From JALQTD01 sp965656785 (GTDB taxonomy: Bacteria > Bacteroidota > Bacteroidia > Flavobacteriales_D > Sanyastnellaceae): DNA of 64,000 nucleotides. Both the position numbers and the translations under genes were made by a program. Shown one piece after another: positions 35,201 through 42,529 of the stretch; position 1 is the stretch's first letter; each line of letters opens with the position of its first letter. The notes below the pieces were generated by a model. It worked only from the letters and a program-made list of their open reading frames with translations. It made no database searches and had not been told where the DNA came from. Where the stretch lies: assembly GCA_965656785.1 (NCBI GenBank), contig CBFHLY010000002.1, forward strand, positions 77,610 through 141,609, in the 5' to 3' direction.

Positions 35201-36181
35201 TGCTTCACGTGTGACGTCGCGGTGGTCGCTGCGGGAACGCTGGATGCGACCTGCTTTGATACAGCGGACGGAGCCTTTACGGTGGATGTCAGCGGCTCGA
35301 ATGCGCCGACCTTCACGTGGTTGCCCACGGTGGGAACGCTTGAAGGGAACAGCGTGACGGGCGTAGGCCAAGGGACGTACACCATCACGGTGGTGGACAC
35401 GCTTGGTTGCGAGGCGGTGACCGAGGTGGTGGTCGGATCCCCCGATCCGCTCCTCGTGGACGCGGTGGTGTCCGATGTGTCCTGCAATGGCGGGGCGAAC
35501 GGGGCCATCCAGATCTTCGCCAACGGCGGTTCGGGCAGCTACACGTTTGCCTTCGATTGCGCCAACTTCAGCACGGACGACACGTTCGTGGGCCTCAGCG
35601 CGGGAACGTACACGGTTTGCGCGGAGGATGCTTCCGGCTGCACGGCGACGTGGACCGGGGAGGTCTTCGAACCGGAAGCCTTGGAGGTCACGGTGGATGC
35701 CATCGAACCGGATGCGAACGGTTCGAACTCAGGCAGCATCTCCGTCACCGTTTCGGGCGGGACGCCAGATTACTCGTTCGCTTGGACGGGGCTCGATGGC
35801 ACGTTCCAGAGCGCGGATGAGGATGTGACCGGACTCGCTGCCGGCAGCTACTCCTTGGTGGTGACGGATGCGAACGGATGCCAAACCGAACTCACCGACA
35901 TCAACATCGACGCGGTCGGCGTGGGCGAGGTCGAGGCCCTTCAATGGGCGGTTTATCCGAACCCGACCCAAGGCGTGGTTTCCATTGAGTTGGCGGGCTG
36001 GTCTTCAACCGTGGAACTGAACGTCTATGACGGCGCGGGGCGCCGGGTTTGGAATGAGGTCACGGCACCGTGGAACGGCGCTCGCTCATGGGACTTCGGC
36101 CACCTATCGGCGGGATGGTACGTGTTCTCCGCGATCACCGACGAAGGCACCGCCCAAACCCGCTTGCTCATCGAGCGTTAA
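29300..36181 (+). CDS. Giant T9SS surface protein with three module-A copies and Cys/Asp-rich repeats
   Basis: 2293 residues. An ATG at 29327 would also give a good signal peptide (MKQINTLKGLLAVMLATCL, cleavage near GVQAQ). Order: module A1 (~36-230), a second beta-rich domain (~250-470), Cys-rich repeat block (~472-797), module A2 (~798-991), a long Cys-rich block (~992-1350), two HYR-like Ig domains (~1351-1520, 'PPTFVYVPADSTITC', 'RTYTATDACGNSTV'), a short Cys-rich block, module A3 (~1600-1789), Cys-rich repeats to ~1968, about three SprB-like repeats and a T9SS sorting domain ('WAVYPNPTQGVVSIEL'). The Cys-rich unit carries DxDGDGxCD, a thrombospondin type 3-like calcium site, 12 times here. 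Likely a long, calcium-stiffened surface adhesin; that role is inference. Confidence 0.88.
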   Translation: MKQFTNTAYMKQINTLKGLLAVMLATCLTAGVQAQYNLSIDVLEEHTGMIGSMDLAGYTTYRIYVETEHETDFVSAVFGDQGTPMDLEIFDGTLYNCEFASGCTADGVNPAFYPFFPQLEFDSWVTIGIDQVPTGNQTTISTVASPSEPWVDSFISTSAASGMSLASPSGGVWYILNGSPNGIAGESKRVLIAQLTTNGTISGTFNVQIFPEGNGQNEFIVSKSFLGTEVFDPIPEGLPSDCPGALNCIPEGDGTTVCDYPFFFGNNESDFYGPDTDNLDGLSAESGSLPLGVSDNDMSTYIGVGNAEAISSILSFHTPNDPDGLIGVTGTAYSAGAGFAPDGAGGTTMDASWSAVMYLDLGGYSFSDLTVQAKLDFDPSAGNDPSTYYVHDISALLAADASLDVDTTNSFVANFTWSDPMWAATGDAAVTDFPFASTAGGEYGFQVTVLNACDEVVLEHAITMTAVAGGEGCMVPGACNYDPNATIPGACDYFSCIGCTDSSACNYDPQALYNDGSCEYTSCIQFGCTVSTACNYDPEATVNDGSCDFNSCVGCTNPEATNYDPDATIDSGQCAIPGCVIQTACNYNPDATTSDGSCEYTTCLGCMNATACNYDPEATLPAPSTCVYPATHYDCDGNCLEDTDGDGICNPLEVAGCTDPTASNYDPEATDDNGTCGSDGTGCVIPSACNYDPFATINDGSCEFFSCLGCTDESACNYDASAILTDNTQCTYPETGYDCEGACALDSDGDGVCDPFEVLGCTDALANNFEENATEYDGSCTYDPICGDPNACNYTADWGYCVQIETVMEHDGMIGEVDLTGFTTYRIYALCENPDDFVSGVFGDNNASTVISSSTSFYQDPFGAGVATGINASLLPFFPAVSYDSWVTIGVEGPTDPSAGEGPVNIIAGPTNPWLVNFEAGGDIVIDDVTGGGWYNLQGATNGIAGEDLRVLLGQFTTDGILDGELFVQIFNYTDSGLDEVSVSVSLGGACSVPTDDACEYAQEGYACDGTCLEDADGDGVCDANEIAGCLDPMACNYDAAATDDAANCTYAEPEYACDGTCLVDTDGDGVCDAFEVPGCTDLNACNFDSAATNNDGSCTYATPGYDCSGTCLMDTDGDGICDWLEVAGCLDATACNYNPAATDPGTCTYAQTGYDCVGVCINDADGDGVCDEFEVAGCTDAAACNFEADATDDDGSCTYAEPLFDCSGACLADADADGICDANEVPGCTDDTACNYDASATDENGSCIYAVSGYDCAGVCLNDADGDGVCDEFEIAGCQDATACNFDASATDSAACTYADAGYDCAGNCLADADGDGVCDPFEVAGCTDATAINYEATATDDDGSCTYPCSPDVTPPTFVYVPADSTITCDQDMPTGMAMAIDECDAEVQVSFFDGPIEYILPCAPFNYFCTRTFTAVDDAGNEATAIQYITVVDTVGPEFILALEENLIIDEALGQTVPNPAAFIQDACDLTASWVSGDVVLSSDDESTVIERTYTATDACGNSTVFVQTITVLHAIEGCMDAEACNYDATAEVEDASCDYAEAGYDCDGACLADADGDGVCDGFEVVGCQADSACNYDPAATDEGECDFCSCNGEAPAYGLEIEVVAEHTAGVLAGQTTYRLYATTENTDDFVSSVFGNSEDILEITSTTSFYQHPGGGALAQATNPMLLAAFPELGFDSWVTIGLSQQAATGEGEVQTVQGPTPWTTAFEAGNDIVLNDEIGGLWFLLNGSPNGVAGDDHRVLIAQLTTDGELSGVVNLQVFVNGVGENELRYPLAFTNGAWDFTPINNACGCTDDTAANYDADAEYDDGSCEASVPGCTDATACNFDDAANLDDGSCTYADAGYDCTGACLNDTDGDGVCDEFELLGCTDATALNYNDAATDDDGSCIYPLAGCTDPTACNYAEDATEEDGSCTYAEPEYDCDGTCLEDADGDGVCDAFEVLGCTDPLADNYNAEATDDDGSCFTCDVAVVAAGTLDATCFDTADGAFTVDVSGSNAPTFTWLPTVGTLEGNSVTGVGQGTYTITVVDTLGCEAVTEVVVGSPDPLLVDAVVSDVSCNGGANGAIQIFANGGSGSYTFAFDCANFSTDDTFVGLSAGTYTVCAEDASGCTATWTGEVFEPEALEVTVDAIEPDANGSNSGSISVTVSGGTPDYSFAWTGLDGTFQSADEDVTGLAAGSYSLVVTDANGCQTELTDINIDAVGVGEVEALQWAVYPNPTQGVVSIELAGWSSTVELNVYDGAGRRVWNEVTAPWNGARSWDFGHLSAGWYVFSAITDEGTAQTRLLIER
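30715..35205 (+). repeat. Interrupted array of ~150-bp coding repeats (Cys/Asp-rich units)
   Basis: Units of about 50 codons recur in blocks at about 30715-31690, 32273-33355, 33862-34098 and 34666-35205. Unit pattern: G-C-x-D-x-x-A-C-N-Y-D-x-x-A-T-x-D-D-G-S-C-x-Y-A, then G-Y-D-C-x-G-x-C-L-x-D-x-D-G-D-G-V-C-D-x-F-E-V. In the longest block the DxDGDGxCD codons recur near 32345, 32494, 32645, 32790, 32940, 33093 and 33240, so about every 150 bases. DNA identity between units is high enough to invite recombination. Confidence 0.85.
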
Positions 36182-36201
36182 TGGCATGTGCAGTTAGATG
36201 G

Positions 36202-36237
36202 AACGGGCCGTCCGAAAGGGCGGCCCGTTTTCGTTTT
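36202..36237 (+). terminator. Rho-independent terminator
   Basis: 12-bp stem (AACGGGCCGTCC with GGGCGGCCCGTT, one G-T pair) around a GAAA loop, followed by TTCGTTTT. It lies 20 bases after the giant protein gene. Confidence 0.88.
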
Positions 36238-36359
36238 ACAAGGTAAATTGTTCGTTAATCTCAGAGGGATTCGATGATTTTCCCCGGTATTTCTGCGAAG
36301 TTTGCGCGTGAGCGGACTGTTCGCTCATTCAGAACGAATCACAACCAATCCTCAAATCG

Positions 36360-39314
36360 ATGCCAAATTCGACATCAGCATTGCTCAAAGGGCTCAAAAC
36401 CAGTGGTTTGGGCTTAATGACCGGTGCGTTCCTCTCCGGGGTTCTGCCCACCCAACAAGCCACGGCGCAAGTGACAGCCAATTATTCCATGACCATTGAA
36501 GAGTATGCAGTGCATACAACGGGTGACCTTGCTGGCATGACGACCTACCGCTTCTACATCGACATGGTGAATGAAACGGATTTCTTGAGTTCCATTTTTG
36601 GCAACGAAGACAACCCGTTTTACTTGATGACAAGCGACGGATTCTACAATGACGGGTTTGCCACGGGCTCTACAGCCGGCGGCGTGCAGTCCCAGTTTTT
36701 CTCGTTTTTCCCGAGTATGGAATTCGATAGCTGGGTCACCATCGGAATCGAAGAGGCAGCGTCTCCTCCTTTTACAGCGGTTTCAACCGTTGAGTCCTTG
36801 GCCCAGCCTTGGACGAACGCGTTCAACGCCGCAACTCCAGAAAGCGGTTCCGACGTCGTAATGGATGACTTCACCGGGGGAGCGTGGTACGTGTTGAACG
36901 GAACCCCGAACGGGTTGCCGGATCCCACGACGATGCGCACCTTGTTCCTTCAGTTGACCACGGCTGGAACGATCAGCGGAACCATCAATGCGCAAGTGTT
37001 CCCGTTGGGAATCGGTGCGGATCAGCTGCAGCTGACGTACAGCTTCGAAGGCGCCGGGACGTCGACGGCTGCTGTTGACGGCTGCATGGATGAAACGGCT
37101 TGCAACTTCGATGCTTCGGCAACTGCGGACGATGGCTCGTGCACGTATGCTGAAGCGGGATACGATTGCGACGGAGTGTGCTTGGCCGATGCGGATGGCG
37201 ATGGCATTTGCGATGCGAATGAAATCCCGGGTTGCACGGACGACACGGCTTGCAACTACGATGCGGCTGCTACGGACGACGACGGGTCGTGCACCTTTGC
37301 TGGAGCGGGGCTGGATTGTGAGGGCAACTGCCTGAACGACGCGGACATGGACGGCATTTGCGACGAGAATGAAGTTCCTGGATGCACGGACACGACGGCC
37401 TGCAATTACGACATGGCGGCAACGGACGACGACGCTTCTTGCACTTACCCAACCGAAACCTACTTGGATTGCGACGGAAACTGCTTGAACGATGCCAACG
37501 GAAACGGCATTTGCGACGAAGTGGACACCGCGGGTTGCATGGACAACACGGCTTGCAACTACGCCGCCTCCGCCACCTCCGATGACGGTTCATGCGAATA
37601 CACTTCGTGCTTGGGTTGCACAGATGACATGGCCTGTAACTACGACATGACGGCGACCCAAGACGATGGTTCATGCACGTATGCTGACGCGGGACTCGAT
37701 TGCGACGGAAACTGCTTGAACGATGCCGACATGGATGGCATTTGCGATGAAGATGAGGTCGTGGGCTGCCAAGACGAGACGGCATGCAACTACGTCCCCA
37801 CGGCCACCGATGCTGGAGCGTGTGATTACGCCGAAGCGGGTTACGATTGCGAAGGTGCGTGCTTGAACGACGCCGATGACGATGGCATTTGCGATGAATT
37901 CGAAGTGGAGGGTTGTACGGATTCGAATGCCTGCAACTACGACATGAACGCCACCAACAACGATGGGAGCTGCTCGTACCCAACCCCGGGCTACGACTGC
38001 AACGGCGATTGCTTAGTGGACACGGACGGTGACGGCGTGTGCGATTTGTTCGAGGTTGGTGGATGCACCGATGGCATGGCTTGCAACTACGACCTGTCCG
38101 CGACGGACGACGACGGAAGCTGCACGTATCCGGAGAGCGGTTACGATTGCGAAGGCAACTGCCTGATGGATGCGGACATGGATGGCGTATGCGACGAGTT
38201 CGAAGTGGCGGGGTGCCAAGACGCGATGGCTTGCAACTACAGCGCGGATGCCACGGACGACGACGGTTCTTGCACTTACGCCGAAGCCGGCTACGATTGC
38301 GATGGCAACTGCCTGAACGACATGGACATGGACGGTGTTTGTGACGAATTTGAAATCCAAGGTTGCCAAGACGAAACCGCTTGCAACTACAACGCGGACG
38401 CGACCGACGCAGGGGACTGCACGTTTGCCGAAACGGGCTACGATTGCGACGGCAACTGCTTGAACGATGCCGACATGGACGGCGTGTGCGACGAGTTCGA
38501 GGTGGCCGGCTGCACGGATGAAAACGCACCCAACTACAACGCAGACGCTACGGACGACGACGGTTCGTGCATCGTGTGCGATTTGGTCGCGGAAGCCGTG
38601 GTAACGGATGCGTTGTGCGCGGGCTCTGCAAACGGCATGGTGGACGTGAGCGTCACGGACAATGCTGGAGACGCGGGAGCGCTGACGTACACGTTGGGCG
38701 ACACCACGCAGGACAACGCGATGTTTGGTGGTTTGGCAGCGGGCACCTACACCATCGAAGTGATGGCTGAAAACGGCTGTTCGACGGCGGTGGAGTTCAC
38801 GGTTGAAGAGCCGGAAGCGTTGGTGGTGACCATCGATGCGGTGGGTGATGAAACCGCCGCAGGTGCAGGATCCATCGAGGTGACGGTCACGGGCGGAACG
38901 GAGCCTTACACGTTCTCGTGGACGGGCCCCAGCGATTTCACCAGTGCCGATGAAGACTTGACGGGATTGGCAGCCGGCGCGTATGACTTGATCGTTTACG
39001 ACGATCACCAGTGCAGCGCGGAGGCTTCAGCTGAAGTGGATGACGTGTTGAGCATCGAGGGGGTGGACGAATTGGTTTGGTCAGCGTACCCGAACCCTGC
39101 GACGAGCTCGTTGTGGGTGAGCGTGGACGCGACGGTGGCCTCAGCGACTTTGCAAGTCATGGACATGCAAGGACGCGCGGTGTTCAGCCAGGAAGCCTTG
39201 GTGGTCAATGGATTGATTGAGTTGAACGTCGAAGGTTGGGCTGCTGGCCCATACGTGATCCATGCAGCTGCAGGTGAGCAGGTGTGGACGAACCAAATCG
39301 TGGTCCAACACTGA
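36360..39314 (+). CDS. T9SS surface protein: module A, nine Cys/Asp-rich repeats, SprB-like repeats
   Basis: 984 residues. The N-terminus is a long signal peptide ending near QQATAQ (~residue 37). Module A spans ~40-235 ('TTYRFYIDMVNETDFLSSIFG', 'FPSMEFDSWVTIG', 'GGAWYVLNGTPNGLP', 'LQLTTAGTISGTINAQVFP'). Nine ~50-residue Cys/Asp-rich units follow (~236-735), several with DADMDGVCD instead of DADGDGVCD. Then two SprB-like repeats and a T9SS sorting domain ('WSAYPNPATSSLWVSVD'). It is a shorter sister of the 2293-residue protein just upstream and probably arose by duplication with change in repeat number. Confidence 0.87.
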   Translation: MPNSTSALLKGLKTSGLGLMTGAFLSGVLPTQQATAQVTANYSMTIEEYAVHTTGDLAGMTTYRFYIDMVNETDFLSSIFGNEDNPFYLMTSDGFYNDGFATGSTAGGVQSQFFSFFPSMEFDSWVTIGIEEAASPPFTAVSTVESLAQPWTNAFNAATPESGSDVVMDDFTGGAWYVLNGTPNGLPDPTTMRTLFLQLTTAGTISGTINAQVFPLGIGADQLQLTYSFEGAGTSTAAVDGCMDETACNFDASATADDGSCTYAEAGYDCDGVCLADADGDGICDANEIPGCTDDTACNYDAAATDDDGSCTFAGAGLDCEGNCLNDADMDGICDENEVPGCTDTTACNYDMAATDDDASCTYPTETYLDCDGNCLNDANGNGICDEVDTAGCMDNTACNYAASATSDDGSCEYTSCLGCTDDMACNYDMTATQDDGSCTYADAGLDCDGNCLNDADMDGICDEDEVVGCQDETACNYVPTATDAGACDYAEAGYDCEGACLNDADDDGICDEFEVEGCTDSNACNYDMNATNNDGSCSYPTPGYDCNGDCLVDTDGDGVCDLFEVGGCTDGMACNYDLSATDDDGSCTYPESGYDCEGNCLMDADMDGVCDEFEVAGCQDAMACNYSADATDDDGSCTYAEAGYDCDGNCLNDMDMDGVCDEFEIQGCQDETACNYNADATDAGDCTFAETGYDCDGNCLNDADMDGVCDEFEVAGCTDENAPNYNADATDDDGSCIVCDLVAEAVVTDALCAGSANGMVDVSVTDNAGDAGALTYTLGDTTQDNAMFGGLAAGTYTIEVMAENGCSTAVEFTVEEPEALVVTIDAVGDETAAGAGSIEVTVTGGTEPYTFSWTGPSDFTSADEDLTGLAAGAYDLIVYDDHQCSAEASAEVDDVLSIEGVDELVWSAYPNPATSSLWVSVDATVASATLQVMDMQGRAVFSQEALVVNGLIELNVEGWAAGPYVIHAAAGEQVWTNQIVVQH
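37079..38570 (+). repeat. Tandem ~150-bp coding repeats (nine Cys/Asp-rich units)
   Basis: Uninterrupted array inside the 984-residue protein. Each unit has the pattern A-C-N-Y-D-x-x-A-T-x-D-D-G-S-C, then Y-D-C-x-G-N-C-L-N-D-A-D-x-D-G-(I/V)-C-D-E. One unit is shortened ('EYTSCLGCTDDMACNYD'). Confidence 0.85.
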
Positions 39315-39334
39315 TCGGATCCGAACTGATTGAG

Positions 39335-39368
39335 AAAGGCCCTTCCGCCCACGCGGAAGGGCCTTTTT
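39335..39368 (+). terminator. Strong rho-independent terminator
   Basis: Perfect 14-bp stem (39335-39348 with 39353-39366) with a four-base loop and a T-run, 20 bases after the stop of the 984-residue protein. Confidence 0.92.
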
Positions 39369-39399
39369 CATTTCCAATCGCACCGGTGTTCGCGGATGG

Positions 39400-39952
39400 T
39401 CATGGTCCGAACAACCAGGCGGCAGCATTCACCCAGTCGTCTCGGTATTCGTCGGAGTTGCGGGGTTGGACTTCCCGAACCAAATCCGCTTGCCGGTATT
39501 GGTCAAACGAACCAAACAGCCCAAACGGCAGCCACTTCAACCGGCCTTCATACTTCAATCCGCCGTGGTTTTCGGCCACCCATGTCGTGGAGCCATCCCC
39601 TGTGACCACCGATCCGGCGAGTTTCAGTCAGGCGCGAGACCGCCCGAATGCGGCCTTCCGCGAAGGTTCCGAACTCGCGAATCGTGGAAAAGGCTGAGGT
39701 GAGCCGGATCCGTTCAATCAATTGCAGCGATTGGGAACCGGTCCGCATTTCGAGGTTGTCCGAAAGCGATGCACGCTGGCCAAATGTCAATCGAAATCGA
39801 TTGGTCGGGGAATGGGCCAACCGAGCGTCCATCGACCTGCCTAAAATCGCATCACCATCCCCCTCAGGACGAGTCAGTGCATCTTGCAGAACCGTTGGCT
39901 GGTCGATTGTCCGGAAAACCTCAGTCGAATGCGTCGTGCTCGAAAGCGCCAA
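39400..39952 (-). pseudogene. Frameshifted, truncated porin (phosphate-selective porin O/P-like)
   Basis: Two minus-strand frames together read like the middle of a Bacteroidota OprO/OprP-type porin. The first (39952 to ~39620) gives 'DARLAHSPTNRFRLTFGQRA', 'SLQLIERIRLTSAFSTIREFG' and 'GRIRAVSR'. The second (~39612 to 39400) gives 'LKLAGSVVTGDGSTTW', 'GGLKYEGRLKWLPFGLFG' and 'QADLVREVQPRNSDEY'. A frameshift near 39612 separates them. The signal peptide region upstream and the C-terminal strands after 'DLVRE' are missing. The family call is from memory of porin sequences such as '..GQ..LP....R..SS..LQ..DRS..N..F...R..G..' and '..Y.GRLE.LPFG.F'. Confidence 0.6.
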
Positions 39953-39970
39953 TGCGTTTCATCGGTTCTA

Positions 39971-40330
39971 GCAAAGTGCGCACCTCGCTTGACAAGTGAT
40001 TCCATGCTCGAAACTGAAGTCCACGGCCTTCAGCTCGGTCTTTGAACATGATCCCTTCTCCACGATCCTACACGTCCAAGCCCTGAGCCGGTTGCTGAGC
40101 CGTTCCACTGAAAAAGCAATGGACTGGAAGGACAAAAAGAAGGCGGGTTTTGAAGGCCATCGGAAGGAAGGAACTAAAGGTGATACAGCCTAACCCAATT
40201 CAGCAAATAACAGGGGCATCGTTGCGTGCAGTTTCGGAATGATGCGGGGCCCCATAGATGCACCGATTGCGCAACATGTTTGACCGCATCGGCCAAGTGC
40301 ACTTGGCGCCTTCTCGCGTTCCGTTCAGGA
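39971..40330. other. Intergenic region, no gene recognised
   Basis: About 360 bases between the porin relic and the crotonase gene. A 65-codon frame at 39996-40193 is open but has no recognisable features and probably is not a gene. The region may contain further decayed porin sequence, but no convincing reading was found. Confidence 0.5.
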
Positions 40331-41092
40331 TCAGCGCGCCTTGAATTGCGCAATGGCGTTCCGCGTAAACGCACTCAACACCAACCGACCACTGATTGCA
40401 GCGCGTTCAGAAAGCAAGCGGTCCCAGTCTTCAGTCCCCGCCCAGAAAATCGTTTTCAACTCCCGCATGGCCTCTGGATTGGACTTCGCCAACCGGTCCG
40501 CAAGGGCAGCAACGCCCGCATCCAGTTCTTCCACAGAAGGGTAAACCTCGGCGAAGAGACCATGTCCTGCCGCCCATTGGGCAGAGCGCCAAGAAGACGC
40601 GTCGATGGCCAATTGCGACATCGCTGAAGTTCCGATCTTCCGCTCCACCGCGGGTCCCACCACGAACGGCCCGATGCCAACGGCAAGTTCCGACAACTTC
40701 ACCGAAGCGTGCTCCGTGGCCAAGCAGTAATCTACCGCAGAAGCCAGGCCCACGCCCCCTCCAACGGCCTTGCCTTGGACCCGGCCGATGATGAGCTTGG
40801 GGCAGGTGCGCATGGCATTGATCACCAACGCGAAGCCACTGAAGAATTCCAGCCCTTGTCCCGCCGTTTCTATGGCAATCAGCTCGTCAAAGCTCGCTCC
40901 CGCACAAAAAGCACGGTCCCCGGCCGAACGGAGGACAATGACCGATGAGTCCGCATCTTCCCCACACCGCGTGATCGTGGCTGCCAATTCCCGCAGGAGC
41001 TTGCCGGGCAAGCTGTTGCTCGCAGGGTGGCTGAATTCAATCGTGCAAACGCCGTTCGATGCGACGCTCGACTGGACGGAACCGCCGGACAC
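40331..41092 (-). CDS. Enoyl-CoA hydratase/isomerase (crotonase) family protein
   Basis: 253 residues starting at GTG (41092); no ATG is available until far inside. Crotonase features: 'HPASNSLPGKLLRELAATI', the first oxyanion-hole segment 'RAFCAGASFDEL' near residues 59-70, and the second 'GKAVGGGVGLASAVDYCLA' near 106-124. The residues that act as Glu general bases in enoyl-CoA hydratase are not clearly present ('SVKLSELAVGIGPFVVG'), so it could be an isomerase or another crotonase activity. It starts one base after the citrate synthase stop (TAA-C-GTG), hence co-transcribed with gltA. Confidence 0.87.
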   Translation of the reverse strand: MSGGSVQSSVASNGVCTIEFSHPASNSLPGKLLRELAATITRCGEDADSSVIVLRSAGDRAFCAGASFDELIAIETAGQGLEFFSGFALVINAMRTCPKLIIGRVQGKAVGGGVGLASAVDYCLATEHASVKLSELAVGIGPFVVGPAVERKIGTSAMSQLAIDASSWRSAQWAAGHGLFAEVYPSVEELDAGVAALADRLAKSNPEAMRELKTIFWAGTEDWDRLLSERAAISGRLVLSAFTRNAIAQFKAR

Positions 41093-41093
41093 G

Positions 41094-42383
41094 TTACGAG
41101 CGCTCGTTGATGTTCACGAAGGAGCGCTCCGTAGCTCCCGTGTAAACTTGGCGTGGACGGCCAATCGGCTCGCCATTCTCGAGCATTTCCTTCCATTGGG
41201 CAATCCAGCCGGGCAAGCGACCGATGGCGAACATCACGGTGAACATGTCGGTCGGGATGCCGAGGGCTCGGTAGATGATGCCCGAGTAGAAGTCCACGTT
41301 CGGGTACAAGCCACGCTGCACGAAGTACTCGTCCTTCAACGCCACTTCTTCAAGTCGCTTGGCCAAATCCAACACCGGGTCGTTCACCCCCAACTTCGCC
41401 AACACTTCGTCTGCTGCCTTCTTGATGATGCGCGCACGGGGGTCGAAGTTCTTGTAGACCCGGTGACCAAAGCCCATCAGGCGGAAGCTGTCGTTTTTAT
41501 CCTTGGCTTTCGCAATCCACTTCTCCATGTCCCCACCGTCCTCTTTGATGCTCTCGAGCATTTCAATGACTGCTTGGTTCGCGCCGCCGTGGAGCGGGCC
41601 CCAGAGCGCTGCGATGCCTGCGGAAACGGACGAGTAGAGGTTCGCCTGAGATGAACCCACGATGCGCACGGTGGAAGCCGAGCAGTTCTGTTCGTGGTCC
41701 GCGTGCAGGATGAGCAACTTGTTCAAGGCCGACTCAATGACCGGGTCCACCTCGTAGTTCGCGGTCGGCAACCCGAACATCATTTTCAAGAAGTTTCCAA
41801 CGTAACCCAAATCATTGGACGGATAAACCGTCGGATGGCCCATGTTGTGCTTGTAGGCTTGCGCCGCCAATGTGGGCAACTTCGCGATGAGGCGGTGGAT
41901 GGTGCGCTCGATGTCGACGACCGAGCGGTTCGGGTTCTGGCTTTCGGGGTAGAACGTGCTCAAGCTCGAAATCATGGAGCTCAGCATGCCCATCGGGTGG
42001 GCATTCGGCGGAAACGCTTGGAAGAAACGCTTCATGTTCTCGTGCACCAGCGTGTGGTGGCAAACGCTCGTTTCGAAGTAATCGAGTTGTTCTTTGTTCG
42101 GCAATTCGCCGTAGATCAACAGGTACGCAACCTCGAGGAAGGAGGCGTTGTCCGCCAGTTCTTCGATGCTGTATCCCCGGTGGCGCAATACGCCGTTCTC
42201 GCCGTCGAGGTAAGTGATGGCGCTCTTCGTGGATCCGGTGTTTTTGTACCCAAAATCCAACGTGATGTAGCCCGTCGAGGCCCGCAGTTTTGAAATGTCA
42301 ATCGCCTTCTCGTTTTCAGTTCCAACGATGACGGGGAATTCGTACTCTTTTCCCTCCAGAATAATGCGGGCAGTCTCGCTCAT
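41094..42383 (-). CDS. gltA: Citrate synthase
   Basis: 429 residues, the usual size of the type II (hexameric) bacterial enzyme. It condenses oxaloacetate and acetyl-CoA at entry to the TCA cycle. Seen: 'YLDGENGVLRHRGYSIEELA', 'HADHEQNCSASTVRIVGSSQANLYSSVSAGIAALWGPLHGGANQAV' in pieces, and 'LMGFGHRVYKNFDPRARIIK', which carry the catalytic His residues and the oxaloacetate-binding Arg. A -7 box lies 73 bases upstream. A crotonase gene follows immediately. Confidence 0.96.
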   Translation of the reverse strand: MSETARIILEGKEYEFPVIVGTENEKAIDISKLRASTGYITLDFGYKNTGSTKSAITYLDGENGVLRHRGYSIEELADNASFLEVAYLLIYGELPNKEQLDYFETSVCHHTLVHENMKRFFQAFPPNAHPMGMLSSMISSLSTFYPESQNPNRSVVDIERTIHRLIAKLPTLAAQAYKHNMGHPTVYPSNDLGYVGNFLKMMFGLPTANYEVDPVIESALNKLLILHADHEQNCSASTVRIVGSSQANLYSSVSAGIAALWGPLHGGANQAVIEMLESIKEDGGDMEKWIAKAKDKNDSFRLMGFGHRVYKNFDPRARIIKKAADEVLAKLGVNDPVLDLAKRLEEVALKDEYFVQRGLYPNVDFYSGIIYRALGIPTDMFTVMFAIGRLPGWIAQWKEMLENGEPIGRPRQVYTGATERSFVNINERS

Positions 42384-42456
42384 GGTGTGAATTTTATCTC
42401 GGTTTCATTAACAGGCGTGCCTTCGATTCGGTTCGAATGTCAGGCCAAATTCGGTG

Positions 42457-42464
42457 CAAATATA
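42457..42464 (-). promoter_or_regulatory. -7 box (TATATTTG) for gltA
   Basis: Exact TAnnTTTG match on the minus strand, 73 bases before the gltA ATG at 42383, implying a 5' leader of about 65-70 bases. Confidence 0.55.
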
Positions 42465-42529
42465 CAGCACGCGTTGCCCGCGAAACGCGACTTGCGTCCC
42501 CCTCAAATCCCGAAAACTTCGAAAAGAAC

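Noticed and set aside
32231..35371. 1046-codon open frame antisense to the giant repeat protein
   Set aside because: It mirrors the repeats of the real gene; composition (many R, V, A) and lack of any domain mark it as a shadow of a high-GC repeat array.
36309..36327. TGAGCG...CGCTCA inverted repeat upstream of the 984-residue protein gene
   Set aside because: Only six base pairs with a seven-base spacer; too weak to call an operator or terminator.
30715..38570. Regular repeats considered as a CRISPR array
   Set aside because: The period (~150 bp), continuous coding frame and variable unit sequence do not fit short identical repeats with unique spacers; no cas genes nearby.
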